DNA of 57,074 bases, taken from Akkermansia muciniphila (lineage in GTDB: Bacteria; Verrucomicrobiota; Verrucomicrobiia; Verrucomicrobiales; V1-33). Under the pieces are notes generated by a model. It searched no databases. It worked only from the letters and a program-made list of their open reading frames with translations, and had not been told where the DNA came from. The translations under genes and the position numbers were made by a program. The stretch is taken from positions 1 through 57,074 of the forward strand of contig CAMDJM010000028.1 in NCBI GenBank assembly GCA_945900785.1. The letters run 5' to 3'. Positions 9,940 to 18,475 of this stretch are shown here, piece by piece (within the stretch, counting starts at the first letter, position 1; each line of letters begins with the position of its first letter).

Positions 9940-9958
9940 TTCCGCAGGGCAACTACCT

Positions 9959-10714
9959 ATGAAAGTCAGCACAACTGCCATGCTACGCAGCGCCGCTCCG
10001 GTCTCCATGGCGGGCGTGGATCCGCGATTATTGGAACAGCTTTTCAACCACACACCGGACCTCGCCTTTTTCATCAAGGATGACGGCGGACGCTACCTTG
10101 CGGTGAACCAATCCCTGCTGGAACGGCACGGTCTGAAGAACAGGGATGAAATGATAGGAAAACGGCCCTGCGATGTGTGCCCGGGAGATTTTGGCAGGAT
10201 CCCGGCGGAGCAGGATGCCGTGATTCTGAAGACCGGAAAGCCGATCATGGAGCGGCTGGAAATGCACTGGTATGCGCCTAACCGTCCGGTGTGGTGCCTG
10301 ACGACCAAGCTCCCCATGCTGGATGCCACCGGGAGGGTGACCGGCATCATCGGCGTCTCGCAGGATGTGAGGGCTCCGATCCGGCCCCGGGAGATACCGG
10401 TGGATCTGGCCAATGCGCTGCAGCGGCTGGAAACCGGCTATGCCGATCCTATTTCAGCGATGGAGCTGGCCAGGCTGGCCAAGCTGCCAGTGGCGCGTTT
10501 TGCGCGGCTGGTGAAACGGATTTTTGGCATCTCGCCGATCCAGTTGATCACCAAAACCCGGATCGCGGCAGCCTCCGGCATGCTGCGGAGCACCGGGCGC
10601 TCCATCGCGGAGATCGCCCAGGAATGTGGCTATTACGATCACAGCGCCTTTACCAGATCTTTCCGCGCCGTGACGGGAGTCACGCCCACGCAGTTCCGCT
10701 CGGGTGGGAATTGA
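9959..10714 (+). CDS. PAS domain-containing AraC family transcriptional regulator
   Basis: About 251 residues from the ATG at 9959. Residues 20-130 form a PAS domain (LFNHTPDLAFFIKDDGGRYL, then VNQSLLERHG, and a GIIGVSQDV strand at its end). Residues 150-248 form the double helix-turn-helix of AraC proteins, with ISAMELARLAKLPVARFARL as first HTH and SIAEIAQECGYYDHSAFTRSF followed by GVTPTQFR as the second. Sensory PAS plus AraC output is a common verrucomicrobial regulator layout. Divergent transcription from the enolase-superfamily gene suggests it controls that gene and the GNAT. The PAS ligand is unknown. Confidence 0.88.
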   Translation: MKVSTTAMLRSAAPVSMAGVDPRLLEQLFNHTPDLAFFIKDDGGRYLAVNQSLLERHGLKNRDEMIGKRPCDVCPGDFGRIPAEQDAVILKTGKPIMERLEMHWYAPNRPVWCLTTKLPMLDATGRVTGIIGVSQDVRAPIRPREIPVDLANALQRLETGYADPISAMELARLAKLPVARFARLVKRIFGISPIQLITKTRIAAASGMLRSTGRSIAEIAQECGYYDHSAFTRSFRAVTGVTPTQFRSGGN

Positions 10715-10723
10715 AGGCTTTTT

Positions 10724-11878
10724 TTACTGGTTTTGGGACGCCTCCTTTTTCAGGACATGGCTAAAGGGGATCAGAAACCCAAGGATAACCGCCAGAAAAA
10801 AGATGAAAGGATATTTCCACTGGGCCGCCCAGATGCCCCACCTGGAAGGACGACGGAAGTTGTCCGTTCCAGCCATGATCTGATCAGCCCGGGCTTGCAG
10901 GTCTGTAGCGTGCTGCGGAGAAAGGCCATATTGGAGCGCCAGAGCCAGGGTGCCCGCCACGCCCTGGGCTCTGGAGTCCAGCATGAAGGTGGCCGCTTCA
11001 TAAAGCAGCTGGGCCATCACGGGGTCCTGAGGTTTGATAAACAGCGCGCGCACCGTGCACTGACTGCGGAAAGAGGCGAGGACTCCCTCATGATCTTTAA
11101 TGCCCTGTCGGGTTTCGAAAGTGCCATGCGTTGGATCGAGCCCGCTGATGGTATGGGTGGCCAGCCAATTGGGATCCGATTTGAGGGCGATTTTAGCTTC
11201 CAAAACGCGGACATGGAGCCACTCCGCCAGCATGTGGGAATAAGGGTCCCTCTCCAGACCCACGTTGATCCATTTGAGGGCGTTTTCATCATCGCCCGTG
11301 AGTTCGTAACAGGTGCCAAGATTGGCCGCCGTGGCATAGAGCCCAGGATGCACGTCCTCGATATCCTTTAACATTTCGAGAGCGGCCGGGGCGTTGCCCT
11401 TCAGGATCAAACGAACTGCGGCATCATTTTCCCGGATGCCCGGAGCGGGTGTTGTCTGATAGGCTGCCGGATCAGGCACCACGCGGGGGTGAGCCGCAGG
11501 CGTGGCGGCCAGGGCGCGTTCCACCGGCATGGAAAACCAGCCTATCGCATCGAGGTAGTCTGCATAGGCTGTATCCAGGGTTGTGGACTCAATATTGGCA
11601 CAGGCGGAAGCGTGTGGAGGGTTCACGGACAGAGCCGTGAAGAGGATGATGCCCATGGAGGCCTTGCGGACCCGTCTGCGTTTCCAGAAGACAAACAAAA
11701 GGAAACCCATGGACAATCCGCCGCCGATGGCCAAGGACATCCTGCCATTGGTGTTGTAAAGATCATGCGGCAGTTCTTCAAAAGCACCTTCCATCGGTCC
11801 TTCTGTTAAAGTCAATCCGTGGGACAACGATGGCATCGCGAAGAAAGCCAGCAGGGAGAGCATTTGGAGCAGCTTCAT
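10724..11878 (-). CDS. Membrane-anchored TPR-like protein of unknown function
   Basis: 384 residues. It has an N-terminal signal peptide (MKLLQMLSLLAFFAMPSLSHG), a transmembrane segment near residues 48-66 (MSLAIGGGLSMGFLLFVFW) followed by a basic stop, a second hydrophobic stretch (ASMGIILFTALSV), a helical repeat region around residues 150-330, and a C-terminal transmembrane segment (YPFIFFLAVILGFLIPFS). The helical part includes a TPR-like unit, GLYATAANLGTCYELTGDDENALKWINVGL. It converges on the PAS-AraC gene with only 9 bp between stops. The bulk probably sits on one side of the membrane as a scaffold; no enzymatic motif is seen. Confidence 0.7.
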   Translation of the reverse strand: MKLLQMLSLLAFFAMPSLSHGLTLTEGPMEGAFEELPHDLYNTNGRMSLAIGGGLSMGFLLFVFWKRRRVRKASMGIILFTALSVNPPHASACANIESTTLDTAYADYLDAIGWFSMPVERALAATPAAHPRVVPDPAAYQTTPAPGIRENDAAVRLILKGNAPAALEMLKDIEDVHPGLYATAANLGTCYELTGDDENALKWINVGLERDPYSHMLAEWLHVRVLEAKIALKSDPNWLATHTISGLDPTHGTFETRQGIKDHEGVLASFRSQCTVRALFIKPQDPVMAQLLYEAATFMLDSRAQGVAGTLALALQYGLSPQHATDLQARADQIMAGTDNFRRPSRWGIWAAQWKYPFIFFLAVILGFLIPFSHVLKKEASQNQ

Positions 11879-11992
11879 ATTTACCCCGAATCAATAACAC
11901 TTCATTGTCGTGACAGCAAGATTTAAGTCCATGAAAGTATAATGAACTCCAGGGTCAACGATCCGAAAATTCGCTATGGGCCAGTCCTTGCC

Positions 11993-12181
11993 TCATCCCC
12001 GCCACACCGGACCCGCGCTGCCGCCCGGCACCCATTCAGCCGGGAACGGGACGAGGCGGCGGTCCGCCTTTCCCCTGGCCAGATCGGCGGCCCAACGGAC
12101 CACGCGGCGCACGATGGCTTCATCGTCCCAGCGGAGGTGGGCGATGGGGGGATAGCGATATGTCAGGGAACTGTCGCGCGC
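11993..12181 (-). pseudogene. C-terminal remnant of a LacI/XylR-type transcriptional regulator
   Basis: Only the last ~62 codons remain, beginning right after a stop codon. The readable sequence includes RYPPIAHLRWDDEAIVRRVV, then RGKADRR, PAEWVPGGSAGPV and a stop at 11993-11995. This pattern (PP..HLRWD, conserved Arg-Trp helix, final GGS-GP) is that of the end of the sugar-binding domain of LacI-like regulators abundant in Verrucomicrobia. The DNA-binding domain and most of the core are missing, so this is a relic. It lies in the 548-bp stretch before the ter operon. Confidence 0.55.
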
Positions 12182-12426
12182 TCATTTAAATCACCCGGAA
12201 TTAGAGAGGTTTACGCAACACCACCCACGCAAAGCTGAATGCGTGGGGAACGGGATGTTTCAGCAGAAATTTGGCAAAAGCAGAGGCGTTGTTTCTAATA
12301 AAGTTGCACCTGCTGAAATTAGTAAATTAAACTGTAATTTCCATGAGATTCCGGGTCCAAACCGGGTGGAATGTTTGTCATTTTATTCTGTAGACAAATT
12401 GCCTGTTTCTACCAATTTAGCGGCCT
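12182..12426 (+). promoter_or_regulatory. AT-rich leader/promoter region of the ter operon
   Basis: About 245 bp upstream of terB is conspicuously AT-rich compared with the rest of the window and has no credible coding frame. It contains a perfect 6-bp inverted repeat, TTTGTC at 12374-12379 and GACAAA at 12393-12398, which could be an operator or small hairpin close to the start of the first gene. A clear -35/-10 pair could not be fixed by eye. The remaining part of the 11879-12426 gap holds the LacI-type remnant; nothing else is seen there. Confidence 0.4.
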
Positions 12427-12882
12427 ATGAGCTTCTGGGATAATCTTAAGGACAAAGTGGCGACGATGAACTCGTCCCTGCAGAACAACATCGGTAAATT
12501 TAAAAACGCCGAGTTCGCCAATGCCTCCATGGCCATGTGCGCACTGATTGCAGCCGCTGATGGCAGTATCAGCGGACAGGAAAAGGGAAAGATCGCCACC
12601 CTCATTTCCCAGAATGACATGCTGAAAATCTTCCCGGCGGCAGAACTGAAGACCAAGTTCGACCACTTCTGCGAAAAGCTCACCGCCGATTACGATTTCG
12701 GCCGGATTGAAGCCATCCAAGCGATCACCAAGCTGAAAAGCAAACCCGACCAAGCACGCGCCGTGGTCCAGATCGGGATCATCATCGGCGGGGCGGATGG
12801 CAATTTCGACGCCGATGAAAAGAAAGCGGTCAAGGATGCCTGCAATGCTGTCGGAATCGCCCCGGCGGACTTCGATCTCTAA
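12427..12882 (+). CDS. terB: TerB family tellurite resistance protein
   Basis: 151 residues, all-helical and cytosolic. The two characteristic acidic loops are present: AAADGSISGQEK near residue 43 and GGADGNFDADEK near residue 120, each followed by a helix, as in TerB proteins that bind divalent metal. Length matches the family (~150). It is the first gene of the plus-strand ter operon and has no Shine-Dalgarno sequence (leader CAATTTAGCGGCCT). Known Ter biology places TerB at the inner face of the membrane, linking TerC to the cytosolic TerD-family proteins. Assignment is firm. Confidence 0.93.
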   Translation: MSFWDNLKDKVATMNSSLQNNIGKFKNAEFANASMAMCALIAAADGSISGQEKGKIATLISQNDMLKIFPAAELKTKFDHFCEKLTADYDFGRIEAIQAITKLKSKPDQARAVVQIGIIIGGADGNFDADEKKAVKDACNAVGIAPADFDL

Positions 12883-12942
12883 CATCCTCCTTCCAGTCTT
12901 TCTGGATCGCCTTCCCCCCACCCCATTCTGCCCCAGCCAAGC

Positions 12943-14217
12943 ATGAAGGTTTTCACCCGTGGGCAAAAAGCGTCTTTGGCCAGTCTTGGTCTGGAATCGC
13001 CCACCCAACCGGTGGCGGTCGCCCTGACCATGGAGTTGACCGGCAGCCCGGAGGTGGACGTGTGCTGCTTTGGCTTGGATGCCGAAGGCAAGCTCTCGGA
13101 CGACCGGTATTTTGTTTTCTACAATCAGCCGCAATCCCCCTGCGGGTCCATTGCCGCCGGGGGCCCGGCGGGTGGGGCCCGGCAGGTCTTCCGGATCGAC
13201 CTCTCCCGGTTGCCGGAGACGATCAAGCGCCTCGTTTTCACTGCCACGGTGGACGGCGGCGGAGCCATGCGGCAAATCACCCAAGCCCGGGTATGCCTGT
13301 CCTCGGGAGGAACTGAGGTGGTGGAATTCCACCTTCAGGCCAGCGACTACGCGGACGAAAAGGCCCTGATGGTAGCCGAGTTGTATTGGAAGGACGGCTG
13401 GCGTTTCGCCGCGACGGGTCAGGGTTTTGCCGCAGGCCTGCCTGGCCTGCTGAAGCACTTCGGCGGTGAAATCCTTGAAGATCAGGCTGCGCCCGCCAAA
13501 TCCGCCGCGCCACCTTCGCCGCCACCTGCGGTCTTGCCGCCAGTGCCGGTGCCTCCTGCCATTCCGCCCGTTACCGTCTCCCCGGCTCCGGTTTCTCCGC
13601 CACCCGTTCCTGGACCGCCGGTTTCCCTGAAAAAGCTCACTTTGGAAAAACCCGGGGAGCGCAAATCCATCAGCCTGGAAAAAGGCTCCTCCGTGCAGAG
13701 CGTGATCCACGTGAATCTGAACTGGGACCGGGCCGTGAAAAAATCCTTTTTCGGCGGAGGCAAGGAAGCCGACCTCGATCTGGGCTGCATGTATGTCACC
13801 CGCGACGGTAAAAAAGGCTGCATTCAGGCGCTCGGAGGCGATTTTGGCAGCCGGACCGCGCCTCCCTTCATCTTTCTGGACAAGGACGACCGCAGCGGCC
13901 AGGCCTCGGACGGCGAAAATCTCTATGTCTGCCGGCCCGACCTGATTGAGCGCGTGCTGGTTTATGCATTTATTTACGAAGGCGTCGCCAATTTCAGCAC
14001 GGTGAACGGACGCCTGACCTTCAAGGAGAAGGACGGCAGCGAGACCCTCGTCCGGCTGGATTCGCCCGGCACCGGCACCACCTTCTGTGCGATTGCCATG
14101 CTTTCCCGCACCGCTTCGGGCATCGATCTGGTCAAGGAAACCCGTTATTTCAAGAGCCACCGCGATGCCGATGAAAACTACGGCTTCGGCTTTCAGTGGT
14201 CGCGCGGCTCCAAATGA
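12943..14217 (+). CDS. TerA-like protein: two TerD-type domains joined by a Pro-rich linker
   Basis: 424 residues. Residues 1-180 are a divergent TerD domain: [37 protein letters not shown], and a [21 protein letters not shown] ending typical of the fold. Residues about 185-225 are a proline-rich linker made almost only of Pro, Val, Ala and Ser. Residues 230-424 are a second TerD/TerA-like module with [21 protein letters not shown] and [10 protein letters not shown], which carry the acidic Ca-binding residues, and end GFGFQWSRG, as in TerA. The first domain lacks the strong acidic cluster seen in the two TerD genes downstream (compare DGDDE there), so only the second may bind calcium. Confidence 0.88.
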   Translation: MKVFTRGQKASLASLGLESPTQPVAVALTMELTGSPEVDVCCFGLDAEGKLSDDRYFVFYNQPQSPCGSIAAGGPAGGARQVFRIDLSRLPETIKRLVFTATVDGGGAMRQITQARVCLSSGGTEVVEFHLQASDYADEKALMVAELYWKDGWRFAATGQGFAAGLPGLLKHFGGEILEDQAAPAKSAAPPSPPPAVLPPVPVPPAIPPVTVSPAPVSPPPVPGPPVSLKKLTLEKPGERKSISLEKGSSVQSVIHVNLNWDRAVKKSFFGGGKEADLDLGCMYVTRDGKKGCIQALGGDFGSRTAPPFIFLDKDDRSGQASDGENLYVCRPDLIERVLVYAFIYEGVANFSTVNGRLTFKEKDGSETLVRLDSPGTGTTFCAIAMLSRTASGIDLVKETRYFKSHRDADENYGFGFQWSRGSK

Positions 14218-14288
14218 GGCCGGGCCCACTCCTCCCTGTTTTTCACCCAACCAACCCAACCCAAACTCAACCACCACAAAATACAGTT

Positions 14289-14864
14289 ATGGCTATCTCC
14301 CTCAGCAAAGGCGGCAATGTTTCCCTGACAAAATCGGCTCCCGGCCTCACCAGTATCCTGATCGGCCTCGGCTGGGACGCCCGGGCGACGGATGGGGCGG
14401 CTTTCGACCTCGACGCCAGCGCTTTCCTCCTGAAAACCGACGGCAAAGTAGCCAGCGATGCCGATTTCATCTTCTTCAACCAGGCCGCCTCAGCCGACGG
14501 CTCCGTAAAACACCTCGGTGACAACACCACCGGAGCCGGCGACGGCGATGATGAAGTCATCAAGGTCAACCTCCCCGGCGTGGCGGCAGACGTGGACAAG
14601 ATTGCGATCACGGTGACGATCCATGAAGCGGAAGCCCGCAAACAAAACTTCGGCATGGTCGGCCAGGCTTTCGTCCGCGTGGTGAATGAAGCGGACGGCG
14701 TGGAAATCGTGCGTTATGATCTGAGCGAGGACTTCAGCGTGGAGACCGCGCTGATCTTCGGCGAAGTTTACCGCAGCAGCGGCGAGTGGAAATTCCGCGC
14801 CGTGGGCCAGGGGTTTGCCGGTGGTCTGTCCGCCATGGCCAAGAACTACGGGGTCAACGTCTAG
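14289..14864 (+). CDS. TerD family protein (TerE-like)
   Basis: 191 residues from the ATG at 14289; a longer in-frame extension upstream overlaps the previous gene and is not conserved-looking. Canonical TerD features are present: [39 protein letters not shown], the calcium-site cluster [15 protein letters not shown], and the C-terminal [16 protein letters not shown]. The leader is A/C-rich (CAACCACCACAAAATACAGTT) with no Shine-Dalgarno sequence. It is one of two adjacent TerD paralogues, expected to be Ca-binding cytosolic partners of TerB and TerC. Confidence 0.93.
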   Translation: MAISLSKGGNVSLTKSAPGLTSILIGLGWDARATDGAAFDLDASAFLLKTDGKVASDADFIFFNQAASADGSVKHLGDNTTGAGDGDDEVIKVNLPGVAADVDKIAITVTIHEAEARKQNFGMVGQAFVRVVNEADGVEIVRYDLSEDFSVETALIFGEVYRSSGEWKFRAVGQGFAGGLSAMAKNYGVNV

Positions 14865-14909
14865 TTTTCCCTGGCCTTCCTTCACATCCACACCCAACCG
14901 AAACCGATC

Positions 14910-15494
14910 ATGGCTATCAATCTGCAAAAAGGACAAAAAATCTCCCTGACCAAGGAGGCCGGCGGCAGCACCCTCACCAAAATCGTGATGGGCCTGGGCT
15001 GGGACGCCAAAAAAACCAAAGGATTCTTCGGCATGGGGGCCAAGGATCAGGAGATCGACCTGGATGCTTCCTGCGTGGTGTTCGACGAGGCGAAAAATCC
15101 GTTGGATGCGATCTACTTCGGTCAGTTGGTCAGCAAGGACGGCAGCATCAAGCACAGCGGCGACAACCGCACCGGCGCGGGCGACGGGGACGACGAACAA
15201 ATCGTGGTGGACCTGTCGAGCGTGCCGGCGGTGGTGAAGTCGATTCTGTTTGTCGTGAACAGCTTCACCGGCCAGAACTTCAGCCAGATTGAAAATGCCT
15301 ACTGCCGCGTCGTGGACGCCACCAGCGGCAAGGAGCTGGCCCGTTATAACCTGAGCTGCACGGGTGAGCACACCGCGATGCTGATGGCGAAAGTCTATCT
15401 GCACAGCGGGGAATGGAAGATGCACGCCATCGGGGATAACACCTCCGGCAAAACCTTCCAGCACATGATGCCCGCGATGCAGGCCGTCATCTGA
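14910..15494 (+). CDS. TerD family protein (TerD/TerZ-like)
   Basis: 194 residues with the full TerD pattern: [70 protein letters not shown] and LHSGEWKMHAIGD. Its short insertion after GWDA (GFFGMGAKDQE) matches the TerD/TerZ group and not the preceding TerE-like paralogue. The leader CACACCCAACCGAAACCGATC lacks a Shine-Dalgarno sequence. Together with the preceding gene it makes a tandem TerD pair that arose by duplication. Confidence 0.93.
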   Translation: MAINLQKGQKISLTKEAGGSTLTKIVMGLGWDAKKTKGFFGMGAKDQEIDLDASCVVFDEAKNPLDAIYFGQLVSKDGSIKHSGDNRTGAGDGDDEQIVVDLSSVPAVVKSILFVVNSFTGQNFSQIENAYCRVVDATSGKELARYNLSCTGEHTAMLMAKVYLHSGEWKMHAIGDNTSGKTFQHMMPAMQAVI

Positions 15495-15513
15495 TCACGC
15501 GCAGCATTTGCCC

Positions 15514-16617
15514 ATGGTAAGCCCCCATCCCCCCGCCCGCGTCTGGTTCAACAAAAGTTTCTCCAGTATCCATGGCGTGCTGCGGCAACTGCGTGAGGAT
15601 TGGGGCTCCGGCCTGACCCTGATTGGAAGTCATACCGAACGCGATTTCGGACCGCTGGCTTCCTGCGACACCGCCGCCGTCGAGCCTGCAAACCTGACGG
15701 CGGCGGAATACGTGGACTGGTGCCTCGCCTTCTGCGCCGAACACCAGGTGAATGTGTTCATCCCCGGCCGGATGCGGGACTCCATTGCGGACCGCCGGGC
15801 GGCGTTTGAAGCCCAGGGTGTGAATCTGATCCTGGCCGGCGATGGCGACACCCTGCGTCTGTTGGAAGACAAAGGGCGTTTTCTCGCCCAGGTGCCGGAA
15901 GGCGTGGCGGTGCACCGGTTTCACCGCGTCCACACCTGGGAGGAATTTTCTGCGGCCTGCGACCAGATCGAAAGCGAAGGATTGCCGGTTTGTTTCAAGC
16001 CGGCCACCGGCACGTTCGGACTGGGATTTTACATTCTGGACGAGGGCATGACGCCGCTCAAACGCCTGCTGCGCAGCGAGGCCCACCGCATCACCAAAGC
16101 GGAACTGCAATCCATCCTGACGGCGGCGGAGTCCTTTCCGGAACTGCTGGTGATGGAATACCTGGATGGCAGCGAATTCAGTGTGGATGTGCTGGCCCGC
16201 TCCGGCGAGGTGCTGTCGATGGTCTGCCGGCGCAAGCCGATCAACGGTCAAGTCCGCCTCACCGGGACTTCCCGCACCATCCGGGTGATGGAAGGCCTCT
16301 CGCAGTTGCTGGCGCACGAGCCCGCCATCGGGCATATGGTGCGACTGCTGGCGCGTCATTTTCAGCTGGGAGGCTTATTCAATGTCCAGTTCCGCACCCG
16401 CGCGGAGCTGCCGGAGCGGCCCTGCCTGCTGGAAATCAACGGGCGCATGGCCGGCGGTATTCCTTATATCCGGCTTACGGGATTGAACCTCGCACTGTGG
16501 GCCATCCGCCTTGCCCTGACGCCCGCCGGGGATCCCCTGCCGGACATCCCGGAGCCCCAACTGCCCCTGCGGGTGCAGGAGCGCTCCGATGTTTTTATCA
16601 TGCCTCCCTCCGCATGA
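15514..16617 (+). CDS. ATP-grasp enzyme of the Ter-associated biosynthetic module
   Basis: About 367 residues from the ATG at 15514 (a TTG six bases earlier is the alternative). The fold is an ATP-grasp ligase: an N-terminal Rossmann-like part, LRLLEDKGRFLAQVPEGVAV as entry to the ATP domain, a FKPATGTFGLGFYIL lysine/glycine loop, LVMEYLDGSEFSVDVLA carrying the conserved acidic residues, and LLEINGRMAGGI, the metal-binding Glu/Asn motif near the end. ATP-grasp proteins of this kind are found with PRTases, HAD phosphatases and C-C lyases next to ter genes and are thought to ligate an amine or amino acid to a nucleotide-like precursor. The stop overlaps the start of the next gene (ATGA). Confidence 0.88.
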   Translation: MVSPHPPARVWFNKSFSSIHGVLRQLREDWGSGLTLIGSHTERDFGPLASCDTAAVEPANLTAAEYVDWCLAFCAEHQVNVFIPGRMRDSIADRRAAFEAQGVNLILAGDGDTLRLLEDKGRFLAQVPEGVAVHRFHRVHTWEEFSAACDQIESEGLPVCFKPATGTFGLGFYILDEGMTPLKRLLRSEAHRITKAELQSILTAAESFPELLVMEYLDGSEFSVDVLARSGEVLSMVCRRKPINGQVRLTGTSRTIRVMEGLSQLLAHEPAIGHMVRLLARHFQLGGLFNVQFRTRAELPERPCLLEINGRMAGGIPYIRLTGLNLALWAIRLALTPAGDPLPDIPEPQLPLRVQERSDVFIMPPSA

Positions 16618-17747
16618 GGCCACTTCCTACCGAATGGCGGGAGGAACCGGGAGGTTGTTATGAAGCCCGCCTGCCCGGTGGCCGGTTCAGGCTGGAGATG
16701 CACCGTGAGGACCTGCCCTTCCGCGACTTGTGCGACCTTGCGATCCGCAACAATGCCAAAAGGCGCTTCCTGTTTGTCAGCCAGGTGCTGGGCCGCCATT
16801 GTCCGGTGCGTCCGGCCGCGTTGCGGCAGGTGGCGGCAGCCCTGGCGGCTAAATTGCATCAGCAACTGCCAGGAGGGCCCGTGGTTTTTATCGGCATGGC
16901 GGAAACAGCCACGACCCTGGGGCAGGCCGTCTTCCGGGAGTTTCTGGCCCAGGACGGCAGTGGTTTATATCTGGAAAGCACCCGCCGCAGCACCGGCGGG
17001 GCGCAGGCCTTTGGATTTGCCGAAAGTCATTCCCACGCCACCGCCCACGTGATTCACCTGCCATCGCCGGAGGAGGATCCCGGGCAACTCCTCCGCACCG
17101 CCGCCCAGGTGGTGGTGGTGGATGATGAAGCGACCACGGCCAAAACCGCCGCTGGCCTGGTGCATGCCCTGACCGCCTGGCGCGGAACCGGCGGCGTGCC
17201 GTTCGAGGCTTGGCTGGCCGTGATTCTGCATTGGAAACAGGGCGGCGAAAACGACGCCGCCTTTGCCGGGATCGCTTCGCTGGCGGAAGGGCATTTCACC
17301 TTTGAACCCGGCGAAAGTCTCCCGGAATCCCCATCCGCCAACCACCTGATCGATAGCCGCGTGACGGCCCGGCGCGGCATCCGCCACGGCAGCCGCGCCC
17401 CTCAAGCGCTGCCGCCGGAATGGGATTCAGCCGCCCGCCCTGGCGAAAAAATCCTCGTGATTGGCAACGGGGAATACGGCTTCCAGCCCCTCCTCCTCGC
17501 CGAAGCCTTCGAAGCCTGCGGCGCTCAAGCTTGGCTGCAGGCCACCACCCGCTCCCCAATTCTCCCCGGGGGAGCGATCGGACACGCCCGGTCGTTTGAT
17601 GCCCTGTCCGGTGAGGGCCATGTGGAATTTCTCTATAACGTGCCGGACGATCATGGTTACGACCGCGTGGTGCTCTGCCTGGAGGACGCCGCCCCTGCTC
17701 CGGATCATCCTATCCGTCTCATCCCCCGCTTGGAAATACGCTCATGA
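16614..17747 (+). CDS. Phosphoribosyltransferase with C-terminal TRSP domain
   Basis: About 377 residues, starting at the ATG that overlaps the ATP-grasp stop; the frame open further upstream is a shadow. Residues 40-240 form the PRTase: VVFIGMAETATTLGQAVF, RSTGGAQAFGFAESHSHA and the PRPP loop VVVVDDEATTAKTA (two acidic residues then Thr/Thr). Residues about 270-377 form the TRSP domain, with KILVIGNGEYGFQPLLLAEA and the name-giving LQATTRSPI. This pairing is a marker of the Ter biosynthetic module, probably acting on ribose-5-phosphate chemistry of a nucleoside-like metabolite. The stop overlaps the next start by 4 bp. Confidence 0.88.
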   Translation: MRPLPTEWREEPGGCYEARLPGGRFRLEMHREDLPFRDLCDLAIRNNAKRRFLFVSQVLGRHCPVRPAALRQVAAALAAKLHQQLPGGPVVFIGMAETATTLGQAVFREFLAQDGSGLYLESTRRSTGGAQAFGFAESHSHATAHVIHLPSPEEDPGQLLRTAAQVVVVDDEATTAKTAAGLVHALTAWRGTGGVPFEAWLAVILHWKQGGENDAAFAGIASLAEGHFTFEPGESLPESPSANHLIDSRVTARRGIRHGSRAPQALPPEWDSAARPGEKILVIGNGEYGFQPLLLAEAFEACGAQAWLQATTRSPILPGGAIGHARSFDALSGEGHVEFLYNVPDDHGYDRVVLCLEDAAPAPDHPIRLIPRLEIRS

Positions 17748-18475
17748 AAGACTGGATCGCAACGGACCTGGACAGCACCCTTTTCGCCCGCGCCTGGCAC
17801 GCGGACAACGCCATCGCGGCCACTTGGAGCCCGGAGGAGGACGGCACGCGTTCGCCTTCCAGTTGGATGAAGGCGGACACCCACCGACTGCTGTCGGCGC
17901 TGGGTTCCGCCTTTGCCGTCGTGCCGGTGACCGCCCGGGACGTGGATTCCTTTGGCAGGGTAGATGTGCCAGGAGTGCACCTGCAAGGTCCGGCCGTGGT
18001 AGCCAATGGGGCCATCATCCTGGGCTGGGACGGCCTGCCCGACCACGCCTGGGAGGAGCACATGACGGCCCAACTGGCTCCCTGGGAGAGCCGGCTGAAT
18101 GATTTTTACACCTGGCTAAGCGGGAAAAGCGACGGCTTGGCACGGCCCCGGCTGATTCCCGGTCCCTGTGGACTGCCCGCCTATCTGGTTGCCAAAGCCG
18201 CCGCCGGCTGGTGGCGGACTCCGGAAGCGCGTGCCCTGCTGGCGGAGATGGACTGGCTGGGCTGCCGCGTGGAAGTGCTCGGCTTGGAGCTGCAAGTGCT
18301 GCCGCCGGGGGTCGGGAAACGGGACGCCACGCTGGAAGTGCAGCGCCGCTGGTTCGGCGGGCAGCCTCCCCTGCTCTGCCTCGGCGACATGCCGCTGGAT
18401 CTGGAATTCATGCGCCTCGGCGGTCTGCTGGCGACGCCGGCTGGCTCCACTCTCGACCTCACCTGGCCTGTATGA
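17744..18475 (+). CDS. HAD superfamily hydrolase of the Ter biosynthetic module
   Basis: 243 residues. Motif I is ATDLDSTLF (nucleophile Asp8 and acid Asp10). Motif II is probably the Thr of VVPVTARD. Motif III may be the lysine in GVGKRDATLE, and motif IV is LCLGDMPLDLEFM (two acidic residues). The cap region between is of the Cof/sucrose-phosphatase kind. It likely dephosphorylates the product made by the neighbouring PRTase/ATP-grasp enzymes. It overlaps its neighbours by 4 bp at both ends, consistent with translational coupling. Confidence 0.87.
   Translation: MKDWIATDLDSTLFARAWHADNAIAATWSPEEDGTRSPSSWMKADTHRLLSALGSAFAVVPVTARDVDSFGRVDVPGVHLQGPAVVANGAIILGWDGLPDHAWEEHMTAQLAPWESRLNDFYTWLSGKSDGLARPRLIPGPCGLPAYLVAKAAAGWWRTPEARALLAEMDWLGCRVEVLGLELQVLPPGVGKRDATLEVQRRWFGGQPPLLCLGDMPLDLEFMRLGGLLATPAGSTLDLTWPV

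Noticed and set aside
12409..14277. Long minus-strand frame opposite terB and the TerA-like gene
   Set aside because: It is antisense to two firmly identified Ter proteins; it has no recognisable domain and is low in complexity.
15990..16613. Extended N-terminus of the PRTase-TRSP protein
   Set aside because: The frame is open upstream, but it overlaps the ATP-grasp gene; the ATGA overlap at 16614 gives the natural start.
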